Shown here piece after piece: positions 1 to 8,371 of a stretch of 64,000 nt of DNA (its first letter is position 1; each line of letters opens with the position of its first letter). The notes under the pieces are model-generated. The model worked only from the letters and a program-made list of their open reading frames with translations. It made no database searches and was not told where the DNA came from. The stretch spans positions 169,381-233,380 of the forward strand of contig NW_027441230.1 of the NCBI RefSeq assembly GCF_949628215.1, written 5' to 3'. Both the position numbers and the translations under genes were made by a program. The stretch comes from Phalacrocorax aristotelis. Taxonomy: Eukaryota; Chordata; Aves; Suliformes; Phalacrocoracidae.

Positions 1-230
1 GGTTTGTTCAGCCTGGAGAAGAGGAGACTAAGGGGAGACCTCATCACGGTCTGCAGCTTCCTCACAAGGGCAGGAAGAGGGGCAGGCGCTGATCTCTTCT
101 CTCTGGTGACCCACGATAGGCCTGAGGGAATGGCAGGAAGATGTGCCAGGGGAGGTTTACGTTGGCCCACGGTGTCAATAAACCACGGCGCGGCAGAAAG
201 CTGCTATCAAGCCGTAACGGAGACAGCGTC
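1..230 (+). mobile_element. CR1 LINE ORF2 C-terminal remnant (copy 0)
   Basis: The first translated residues, [14 protein letters not shown], are the conserved tail of the avian CR1 ORF2 protein. It is followed by [12 protein letters not shown]-like sequence and then leaves the consensus before the LTR-like piece at 231. It is the end of the same element seen complete at 12720-13750. Confidence 0.8.
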
Positions 231-310
231 TGTTCTGGTTCGGGCTGGGATGGAGTTAATTTTCTTCCTAGCAGCCCATACGGTGCCGAGTTTTGGATTT
301 GTAACCAAAC
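231..310 (+). mobile_element. Short ERV-L-type LTR 5' fragment (copy 0)
   Basis: The sequence TGTTCTGGTTCGGGCTGGGA followed by GGAGTTAATTTTCTTCCTAG closely resembles the start of the common avian ERV-L LTR family. The LTR at 17200 starts in the same way. Similarity fades after about 80 bases, so this is a truncated fragment, not a whole solo LTR. Copies lie at 13779, 48941 and 62485. Confidence 0.6.
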
Positions 311-439
311 CGGTGTTTCAGCCATCGCTGAACCTGCTTCCGTGGCACGGAGGCCTGCTCTGTTCAGACGCCGCCCTGCCACGGCCTGGCCTCCCGCCAC
401 CAGGCTTGGGGCGGCTGCACCCCGCTGGGGCCGGCAGTG

Positions 440-820
440 CTGCAAGGTTTCGGGGGTGCTGCCTGGTGTGGGGAAAGGTGCCCGGTTTGGGGGTGTTTCT
501 GCATTTGGCGGTTCCTTGTGGGCTTGGGGGACTCTTGGCAGGTTTAAGGTGTGCCCCTGGGCTTGGGGGTGTTTGTGGGTTTGGAGGCTGCCGACAGGTT
601 TTGGGGGGTGTGCCTGGGTCTGCTGGTTGCTGCCAATTTTGGGGGAAACTTGAGGATTTGGGGGTGTTGCTGTGTGAGGTGCATGCTGCTGGGTCTGGTG
701 GGTGCAGCCAGGTGTGGGGCGCCTCTGGATTTAGGGTTTGTTCCCGGACTGGGGCAATGCTACCAGGTCTAAGGGTTATTTTGGGTTTGGCGGCTGCCGC
801 TGGGTTGACAGCAGCCTCTG
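440..820 (+). repeat. Degenerate G/T-rich minisatellite (copy 0)
   Basis: Loosely repeated blocks of about 36-42 bases recur, each with a GCTGCC..GGTTTTGGGG core and runs of G and T. The strand bias (G/T on the plus strand) produces long but meaningless glycine- and cysteine-rich reading frames. The equivalent stretch in copy 2 (~49150-49510) lacks ~21 bases, as expected for repeat contraction. Confidence 0.6.
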
Positions 821-1882
821 TTCCGGTGGACACAAGCCCTGTCCCTGCAGCAGCGCCAGCAGTGCGTCTCGTAAGGCGCTGGGCACTGCTGTGGTCACGC
901 TGCGCTCCCTGGCTGGTTGTTTCAGCAGCTGGGCCGCACGGCTGGCCTCCCTTGAGAGGCGCTGGGGTGCCACCCTCGGGTGGATTTCACTTGCTGTGTT
1001 TGAGGTGAAACTGTGTCTCTCATGTTCAGAGTGCTTTAGGATAGCACACACCATGCCGGCTGCTCCGCCTTGGTAGTAAACAGTGTGTTTCTGTTTGTGG
1101 TTTCGTTGCGCCGTTCCTTCTTTTGAATCTCTGATGCGGATCACTCGGGGCCATTGGTGGAGGCTGGTTTTTGCACCGTGCCTGCTGTGTTGCTTGTCGG
1201 TGGTGCAGGAGGGGAGCCGGGCAGCGCTGCTCCACTGCTGCCCCACTGCTGCTTGCTGGGGTAGCCGTGGAGGAAAGAGGCTTTAGGAAGTCCCTTCCTA
1301 AGTCCAGCGGAAGCTCAAGAGGTTTTCTGCCAGTGGAGTTCCTGCTCTGGATGAGGTTGCTGCCAGGCACTGACTTTGTGCAGCCTGTGGTCCTGTTGAC
1401 TTGCTGCTCTGTGTCACAGAGCGGTTTGTCAGGCAACCGTCTGGTGAACAAGGCTTCCGGTGGTGCTTCGCTGTGTGGATATTCCAAACCAGGAGAGGGG
1501 CGCAAGTTAACGTTTTTGGGGTGAGTTGAGCTTTTTAAGTTTTGGAGCTGACCGGTCCAGCAGAGTTGTGCTTAGGAAAGCACACACCTGGTATTTGAGG
1601 GCTTGTTGCACCCAGAAATAAAGCAGGCTGCATCAGTGTGACTCTAGGGATTGTTCTGCACAACGAAAGCTAAAGTGCGGCATACGTCATTAACTCCTGG
1701 GCGGTGGGTTAGGCTAGATGAGCCACATCGACAAGCCTTCCTACCTCAGCATCTTCTCTAGTGTGCTTAGGAGATGGAGCTGTGCCTTGCGGTTGAACTT
1801 GGTTTAAACCCAGACTAGACCATGAGTTATTAGTGAAAGCCTGATTGCTGGTAGTTTGATACTACAATTGTAACGTTAACAG
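821..1882. other. Non-coding unit sequence without recognised features
   Basis: I see no recognisable exon, transposon or RNA gene. Frames are open by chance around 1083-1520 but no family is recognisable. There is an AATAAA at ~1618. The same sequence recurs from 14369, 49510 and, up to 63688, in copy 3. Confidence 0.5.
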
Positions 1883-2075
1883 GCAGAGAGAGAAGGATGC
1901 AGGAAGGAGGTGTGTGACTTCTGTGAACACCGACAGCACAAGCGTGTGTGACCCTAGGAATGCAGGGCACAGCAAAGCCTTTGCTTCTGATCCAGCCTAT
2001 TGGTCTCAGAGGAGCTTCCTAAAGGACGAGAACGGCATGCTCATCTCCGCAGGATCCAGCAGTTCCGTGGGCCAG
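1883..2075 (+). CDS. Putative internal exon, unknown family (copy 0)
   Basis: This 193-base segment is bounded by an acceptor (GTTAACAG) and a consensus donor (CAG|GTAAGC). One frame is open throughout: one base completing a codon, then 64 codons ending in phase 0. It includes the residues DPAYWSQRSFLKDEN and a serine-rich end, SAGSSSSVGQ. The exit phase would fit the BBX-like exon at 3679, but I do not recognise this exon as part of BBX. It recurs at 15431-15623, with one Gly-to-Asp change, and at 50572-50764. It could be a decayed exon or a chance frame. Confidence 0.4.
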
Positions 2076-2449
2076 GTAAGCCTTGAGTCAAAGAACCAGC
2101 TGGAAGCAGCTGTCACTAATACGCAGCTGGAGGTGGTCAGTTCCTTTATCTCCCGTTACTAACATTCATGTCAGCGTAACGCAAAAGACCGGCATTTGTC
2201 ACTTTCCTGGTGTGAAGCAGTGGCTAGATTTTATCTGCGTTTCTGTCCTCCTGGAACTGAGTGTTACTGTCAAGCGTGCTTGCCAGTCTTGATTGCTAAT
2301 CTAAACTGTTAGTGAGGGCTCTCCTGGCAGAGAGCAGTGCTTGTGAGTGCATTTGGTGGCTCGCTTATGCAGAGGAGGCTCTTGGTGGTTTGTTAGAGAG
2401 AGGTCTTTGGTGGTCATGGTCAGGGAGTGCTGGAGAGCTCCTGGCACGG

Positions 2450-3560
2450 TTATAACGCCTTATGGGGTGGATGACACTGGGGATGCAGCCGGGGTCTGAC
2501 CAAAAGACTCAGCAGTGGGATCTGCAGGGGGCTGAGCAGGGGACTCTCTGCAGGACCCTGGAGGGGATCCTTCTGGGGACTCTCCACAGGCCTGTCCTCT
2601 GAAGTCTCCTCTGCAGTCTCTGCAGAGCTCTCCTCAGAAGTGTCCAAGGGCAGCCAGGTGGGGAGGGCTGCCGCCATCCCACCCTGGTTCCCCTTGAGGT
2701 CCTGCAAGGGGGAGGCCGGCCCCCCTGAGAACGATTCATCGTCCCCAGCATCACTGCTGCCAGGTGTTCCTCAGGACGCTTGCCCTCCGCTCCATAATCC
2801 AAGACATCGGGGACTTCACTGAAGGAGGCGGTGGTGGCAAGGCTGTCGGGGACATTGAGGAGGCTGGTTTCTCCAACCACCAGCATCACTGCTGCCAACT
2901 GCTCCACATCGCAGGTGCCCTCTGCCCTTTGCTCCAAGAGGTGGGGGAAGCTTGTTGATGGAGGTTGTCAAGTCGGGGATATCGGGGATTGTGGGGACAC
3001 CATCCCCCAGCCCCACTGCCACCACTCGCTCTTTGGGGCAGCTGCTCTCTGCCACATACCCGGAGAGGTCGGGGAGCTCATCAAGGGCCTCGGCAGTCAC
3101 GCTGGGACCACTGGTGGTCAGGACGGTGTCCTCACTGTCCCCTAGCTGTTCCACCACCACTTGGTCCTTGGGGCAGTTGCCCTCTGCCATGTACCTGCGA
3201 AGTCATGGAGCTCACTGAGGAAATTGGTGCTGGTGCGGCTGTTGGGCAAGTCTAGGAAATCAGGGGCGGTGTCCTCGCTGTCCCCCAGCCCCGCTGCCAC
3301 CACTCTGTCATCGGGGCAGCCGCCCGCTGCCACGTACTCGGAGAGGTCAGGGAACTTGTGTAGGTAGGCAGCCAAACTGGGGCCGTCAGGGACACCAGGG
3401 ACACGTCCTCACTGTCCATGGTGTCAAGCCAGGCGAGCGTCTCAGTGATGTCTACAGTGAAAGACTGCTCATCCTGAAACTGGAGCTTGTCCCCTGCCAG
3501 CTCAGGAAAGGCCTTGGTGAATGGCTCTGGCCCCAGCTCAGGCAGGTCAAATCAAGAATC
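2450..3560 (-). pseudogene. Decayed acidic tandem-repeat coding region (copy 0)
   Basis: Reading the minus strand from 3560 down, a motif of about 42-46 residues occurs roughly five times. Its core is (F/L)PDLSxYVAxxxCPxDxVVAxxLGDSEDT followed by a variable stretch. The clearest copies lie at about 3375-3230, 3215-3085 and 3085-2960; two weaker ones run to about 2770. Upstream of the repeats, at 3560-3420, is another open acidic stretch containing FTVDITETLAWLDTM. The frame changes several times (near 3400, 3200 and 2940), so no single product is made. I do not recognise the family. Repetition of residues across frame breaks suggests an ancestral coding repeat that decayed. Confidence 0.5.
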
Positions 3561-3678
3561 AAGATATTTCAGCATTATTTACTGTCTGAAGTCCTCTTAG
3601 AAGCAGTGCCCTCTATTGCCCTGTGGACAGTATAATGTCATGACTGGCCTGACTGGTAATTTTCCTTTTCTTTCCTAG

Positions 3679-3877
3679 TACAAGGATGCATTTATGAAGG
3701 CAAATCCAGGGTACACGTGGCGGCCCACAACAAACCAACCTGTGAAAGCCCAGACATGCACTGTTACGAACAGGAAAAAGCTATGGGCCTTTGCTTCAGA
3801 CTCTGCAAAAGGTTTACCAAGCCTGGGGAAAGCGACAAAAAGTGAAGGAATGCCACAGCGTAACTTTGGGACGGCAG
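3679..3877 (+). pseudogene. BBX: BBX-like exon, end of HMG box and following segment (copy 0)
   Basis: After a good acceptor (CTTTCCTAG), 66 codons are open until a consensus donor (GCAG|GTGAGA). The residues YKDAFMKANPGY, then PTTNQPVKA, RKKLWAFASDS and MPQRNFG, correspond position for position to vertebrate BBX (bobby sox homologue), an HMG-box DNA-binding protein. They cover the end of the HMG box and the conserved segment after it. Entry phase 0 and exit phase 1 fit that alignment. The exon encoding the first helices of the HMG box was not found upstream, so the copy cannot encode a complete DNA-binding domain. It is a gene fragment carried inside the amplified unit. Confidence 0.8.
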
Positions 3878-4410
3878 GTGAGATTCCATCCCTGTTCCTC
3901 AGACGTAGCAGCCTTGTTTTGTTTGAGGGTGCGGCGTTGGAATCGAACTGCAAGACCGGTTTTCCTTACTGCACGTGGTGCTGCAGTGCCAATACCTTTC
4001 ACGGCCCAAATTAAGTTGCCAAGACTCGAGTTAAACCTCTGCATAACAACCTAAAATTTTCCTCAGCACGGGATTGCTTTCAAGAGTCGAGGGCAGATAT
4101 GTGGCACATCGTAACCCAAACCCCATTTGGGGTCCAGGTTGGATTGGGTTTTACTTCAGGCTTATCTGCTGTTAGAGATTTTCTTTTTTCAGGTCAAAAA
4201 GGAAAATGCTGATTATGTGCCTTCTTTTTCATAGAGTGTATTAATTTGCTGTTTACAGAAATCATGTACGGGTGTCTATGAAGTTGGAGGTGTTAACGTT
4301 CTTGCGGATGAATGTACCAGCGGAGCTAACTTTTTGTATTTAAATCCAGAGAAGCGCAATCCAATTTCACTGAAAACGTGCTCTTTTGCCCGTTATACTG
4401 GGGAGGCGTG

Positions 4411-4454
4411 AGTTCTAACTTCCAACTCAGGTCATCCTATGATTCTATGATTTA
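4411..4454 (+). mobile_element. Very short CR1 3' end (copy 0)
   Basis: TTCCAACTCAGGTCATCCTA followed by TGATTCTATGATTT is the terminal part of a CR1 3' untranslated region, which characteristically ends in repeated ATTCTATG. Only ~45 bases remain, typical of a 5'-truncated insertion. The copy-2 equivalent is at ~53101-53144. Confidence 0.7.
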
Positions 4455-5186
4455 ATGGATGTATCATCTTGGTACAATTTCTTTACAGGCTGACGTTTGA
4501 TTAACATGTTTCTGGCTCATAAGAATAGTACAGCTAAGCTCTGTGTCCATTTGAATAAGGCTGTTGCTTTGGAAGAGTAATTTCTTTGTATTTGCATTTC
4601 AGAAGTGATGACTCTTTCTTGCACTGCTTCTCATAAGCATCCCTAAGCAGATCTTTAGGCACGTTATTTGAGCAGTTTGGGGTTAACTGCTTATTGTCAC
4701 GCTGTTTGGTGGTTTGGGATTATTTCTCCAATAAGTATTTCTGTCACTTAGCAACCCTCAGTGTCTTCAAAACCTTTTGTTTTTTAGCTTCTAAGTAATT
4801 TTGTTATTCGGAATGGTAGCGTAAGTTACAGGTAGAGCAGTGTCCATAGCATCCCCAACACAAGGTGCTTGTGTATGTAGCCCCAAATCACCAGGTTAGT
4901 ATTTTGTTGCACAAAACTCCTTTGCAGAGTTTAGAAAAAAAAAATCTGGTATTTTTGTGCTCTCTTCTTAGGCGATTGTCAAATACATTAAAATAGGTGC
5001 CAAACGATGTTTTCACCTTTTAATTTGATTTAAGCTGTCCGGGACTGTGAAGCATTAGGGTGTCCATCTTCTCTTAAAGCCTGCCTCGTGCTTCTGCCCC
5101 TGGTATTTTGATTTGGTCGATCATGCTCTTAGCTTGGAAGAAACACCCTTGAGGTCTTGACTTACCCTCCACACTCCTTGTTTCAG
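4455..5186. other. Intron-like AT-rich sequence (copy 0)
   Basis: No coding or repeat features are recognised between the CR1 tail and the second BBX-like exon. The segment before it (4262-4407) has a ~50-codon open stretch after a TTTACAG acceptor, but it matches nothing known to me and its phase does not fit the BBX exons. Confidence 0.4.
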
Positions 5187-5267
5187 GTTTCCTCGAGTAC
5201 TCGCCAGTCAGATGCGACTAATTCTATGGAAGCTTGTCAGAAGCTGTCATTGTTTCCGTTTGCAGAG
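5187..5267 (+). pseudogene. BBX: BBX-like exon, serine-rich FAE repeat (copy 0)
   Basis: After the acceptor TTGTTTCAG, 27 codons run to a donor, GCAGAG|GTGAGT. The residues VSSSTRQSDATNS and LSLFPFAE correspond to a repeated BBX segment in which SSSTSHSDAS is followed by ALFQFAE. An exon linking phase 1 (from 3877) to phase 0 here was not found, so the BBX copy is internally deleted. The copy-2 equivalent is at 53877. Confidence 0.65.
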
Positions 5268-5319
5268 GTGAGTTTCTTTGAAAAGGGTTGTCTTCCCCAG
5301 TATTTCCCTTTAAGAAGCA

Positions 5320-5600
5320 TCTGATGTTCAGCCTGAAAGAGAAATCAAAGCTCTTTAATCTGGAGAAGAGAAGGCTGCGGGGAGACCATGTTGCAGCCTG
5401 TCAGTACTTAAAGGGGGACTATAGGAAAGATGGGGACAACCATTTTAGCAAGGCCTGCTTTGACAGGACAAGGGGTAATGTTTTTAAACTAAAGGAGAGT
5501 TGATTTAGAGTAGATATAAGGAAGACATTTTTTAGGAGGGTGGTGAAGCACTGGATCAGGTTGCCCGGAGAGGTGGTGGAAGCCTCTGAGCTCTGTTGTT
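5320..5600 (+). mobile_element. CR1 LINE 3' ORF2 remnant (copy 0)
   Basis: The translated residues [20 protein letters not shown], then FDRTRGNVFKL and, after a stop, VDIRKTFFRRVV, follow the CR1 ORF2 C-terminal consensus. Stops and changed residues show it is inactive. It abuts an opposite-strand CR1 at ~5600. The copy-2 equivalent is 54010-54290. Confidence 0.8.
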
Positions 5601-6200
5601 GAGCCCGTTCTCTGTCCACCTCACCAGCCCACACTACCTTAGCTTGATCGTGAGGATGTTCTAGGAGACAGGGTTGAACACCTTAACGAAGTTGAGACAG
5701 ACAACATCCGCTGCTCTCCCTTTGTCGACGCAGCCAGTCACGCCATCATAGAAGGCTGTCAGGTTGGTCAAGCATGATCTCCCCTTGGTGAACCCATGTT
5801 GACTGCTTCTGATAACCTTCTTGTCCTCTACATGCGTGGAGATGACCTCCAGGATGAACTGCTCCATCACCTTTCTGGGGCCGGAGGAGAGGCTGACTGG
5901 CCTATAGTTTCCCAGGTCCTCCTTCTTGCCCTTTTTGAAGAGTGGAGTGACATTTTCTTTCCTCCAGTCCTCGGGTGCCTCTTCTGTCCTCCATGACTTT
6001 TCAAAGATGATGGAGAGTGGCTTGGCAAGAACATCCGCCAGCTCCCTCAGCACTGGTGAGTGCATCCCATTGGGGACCATGGATTTGTGAGGATCCCGTC
6101 TGGCAATATTTTCCTCCTGTTTCTGCGTGTTGTTTCCGCACCTGAAGAACACGTGGCATCTGTTTCCTTTTGGCCCTTAACAGGATTCTGAGCAGAAAAG
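5600..6200 (-). mobile_element. CR1 LINE reverse transcriptase fragment, minus strand (copy 0)
   Basis: On the minus strand from about 6150 to 5661, 163 codons encode the fingers/palm part of a CR1-type reverse transcriptase. [28 protein letters not shown] and [16 protein letters not shown] are the usual conserved blocks. The catalytic FADD block and the rest of ORF2 are absent. It lies tail to tail with the plus-strand CR1 remnant just to its left. Confidence 0.85.
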
Positions 6201-6502
6201 ATCTCTGGCCCACGGAGGTCTCTCAGCAAGTTATGCACATGCGCAATTTCACGGGGCATGCTTTTGTTCTCCTCGCTCGTACCCGACGTACTTAATGCAG
6301 GAAAGGCCGTAGACACACATTCTTCTCTTCTTTTTTTATCCTTTCTTCTTGTTCAGAAGAGCTGGGAAGTTAATGGAAAGGTTTTCACTTACATTTAAAG
6401 TTTTCCAGGGAATATTCAAAATGTCTTTTGGATACCATTAGTCATCCAACATACAAAACTAAATGTCAGCTCCTCCCTTCTCCTACTGCTGAGATTTGCC
6501 AG

Positions 6503-6634
6503 GCATGCTTGACTGTGTACAGGCATCATTTTATCCTGAAAAGGAGGAGAAGGCAATGTTTCCCCTACCCTGGCTGTTCAAGGAGGATTACTTTGAAGAT
6601 TTTTGTTCCCCTCTTTTGACATCTCTCGCTTCAG
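6503..6634 (+). CDS. Putative exon, unknown family (copy 0)
   Basis: A 132-base segment lies between an acceptor (TTTGCCAG) and a donor (TTCAG|GTGAAG), with one open frame. It contains the aromatic and acidic stretch FPLPWLFKEDYFEDFCSPLL. I do not recognise it. The copy-2 equivalent is 55193-55324. It is short enough to be chance. Confidence 0.25.
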
Positions 6635-7276
6635 GTGAAGCTTACCTTCACGGTCTGGAGCAAAAATCGCTCAAACTATGTTTTCCTCATAGACTGGGTC
6701 TCTTTTGTTGTAGCTGCCATGGAAGGAGAGAATTCCTTCTTGCCCCCGCCCCCCTTCTGAAGAGCACTGGAAAGAGAATGCAATACATCTGCTCATCATT
6801 ACATGCCACGGCAGTTACTTGGACAATTAAAGAGAAGCCCACCTCTATGCACACTTTGCATCAGCTGTTTGAGTTGTTACACGGGCAACGTGGCTTGTGC
6901 TAGCCGATGCCTAGAGAAAGAAAAAGCATCCCTGCAAACCTTGCTCTGGAGACCCCTGATTGCTGAGTGAGCAGCCACACTTCGGCGCATCACTGAATTG
7001 TGATATACCCCTTGCAAGCAATTAGTGAAAAACCTTATAAGGCAACTGCGGGTTAGTACTGCTTTGATGAATTTCCCTGCCTACCATGCTAATTTTTACC
7101 CAGGACCTTCCTTTGACTTTTCCAGCATGTTGCTATCTCTGACAACGTCAGCAGCTAACGGGTTAACAGAACCAAAGGAAATTGGGAAGGTTCTTGCGGT
7201 TGTGCCCTTTTCGTTATTTCATATTAATAAAAAGCAGCTGGAAGTTTTTACCCTTTACTTCCTCATCCCTTCCCAG

Positions 7277-7603
7277 TGCTGCTTCTGACTCCGTGTAACA
7301 CTACAGACTTTGGTAATGTTGGTTCCCTGGAAGACCCTGTGGGCGAGTGTACGGGCCTGCTGAGCCCAGCCTTAGGACCAGACCCACTGGCCGTGGAGCT
7401 GGTGATGTTGGAGGTGTCAGAGGAGAGAGCTGGAGCAGGGTCTGGTCGCCGCGGCACGGCGGGACCCGCACCTCCGAGCTGACTCAGCACACTGACGTAC
7501 CTGCTGTCCACCTGCATGGGAGAGCAGAACCGACCCTGGGCTGCTCTGCCAGGCACGGTGGGATACAGCCCGTGGGAATCTGGAGAACGAGTGTACCTGT
7601 GAG
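7277..7603 (+). pseudogene. Putative exon of unknown gene, stopped and frameshifted (copy 0)
   Basis: Between the acceptor TTCCCAG and the donor TGTGAG|GTCAGA, the frame contains NVGSLEDPVGECTGLLSP and LAVELVMLEVSEERA. It is interrupted by a TGA at 7480-7482, and an extra base near 7553 shifts the frame. In copy 2 the same exon is open from end to end. The parent gene is not recognised. Confidence 0.4.
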
Positions 7604-8200
7604 GTCAGAGATGGCGCATTTGACTCATGAGCAAAAGCAAAAAAGGTGCATTGGTATTTCAAGCATTTAGCTTTAAGTACTGTACGTTGACACATATCGG
7701 CCGTCGGTGGCTCACCCTCCACGCTAATCTTTCAGTCTCTTGGACCAGTACGTTCCCGAAGCAGCCCTCGAGAAGACAGGCTGTGTTTTACTTAAATCAG
7801 AGCTAATTGATGCTTAATTAGTGAATCAGTTTCTTAACCCAGAAAGCCAAAAGGATAAAGAACTCTCCCTAAGCATCCTTCTCATCTCAAAGACAGAGAC
7901 AGGTGTTTTTGAAATATATTCACACAATATTTATATACTATAGACACAGCACAAAATGTGCTGCTTGCTTTTTTAAAATCCCAAAGTACTGACTTTGTTG
8001 CTTTCTTGGAAAATTGAATTTTCAAAAGGCTGGGTTGGCCAATAAATTAGGAAGAAGTAAAACCAAGGTCAAGGTTAACAGTATGGGCGTGTAAAGAGAA
8101 AGAGGTTAAGCTGTGCGGACTGTCAACGAAGGGGAGGAACACCTTTGGAAAACAGCTAAATTTGTGCTGGCTGAAGGCAGCGGATCCCATTAAGGCCCCC
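7604..8200. other. AT-rich unit end without recognised features (copy 0)
   Basis: Nothing is recognised between the unknown exon and the start of the next unit. The matching stretch in copy 2 is 56292-56888. In copies 1 and 3 this sequence is the immediate upstream region of the membrane protein gene, so any promoter probably lies here or in the first 170 bases of the unit. Confidence 0.4.
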
Positions 8201-8371
8201 GTGGAGTCTGACTCACAAGGATCTTCTCAGAGCATGTCAGATGACACCGCGGGTGCCCAGGGCGTGGATGTGTTGTGAGGTCACAGACCCCGGTGTGCCA
8301 CGCCGTGTTGTGCAGTGCTGTGCCGCAGGCACCGCTCCAGCAGTGCCAGCTGTGGCAGCAGCGGCAGCAGC

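Larger units (their letters stand above)
1..8200 (+). repeat. Segmental duplication unit, copy 0 (distal part)
   Basis: This stretch aligns by eye, nearly base for base, with 48714-56888 of copy 2, and its first ~2.45 kb also with 13549-16006 and 62257-63688. It begins inside the CR1 tail of the unit because the window starts there. Differences are sparse substitutions plus small indels, including a ~21-base deletion in copy 2 near 49293 and a one-base indel near 7553. It holds a CR1 tail, an LTR fragment, a minisatellite, an unknown exon, a minus-strand coding repeat, two BBX exons and CR1 debris. Confidence 0.95.

Noticed and set aside
4-1008. Long open frame (334 codons, glycine/leucine/cysteine-rich), repeated at 13303-14556 and 62009-63262
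   Set aside because: It is the CR1 C-terminal tail running into a G/T-rich minisatellite. The composition follows the repeat and no protein family is visible downstream of the CR1 part.
4262-4407. About 50 open codons after a TTTACAG acceptor with a possible GC|GTGAGT donor
   Set aside because: It does not match BBX or any family I know, and its phase cannot join the neighbouring BBX-like exons. A stretch of this length is easily open by chance.
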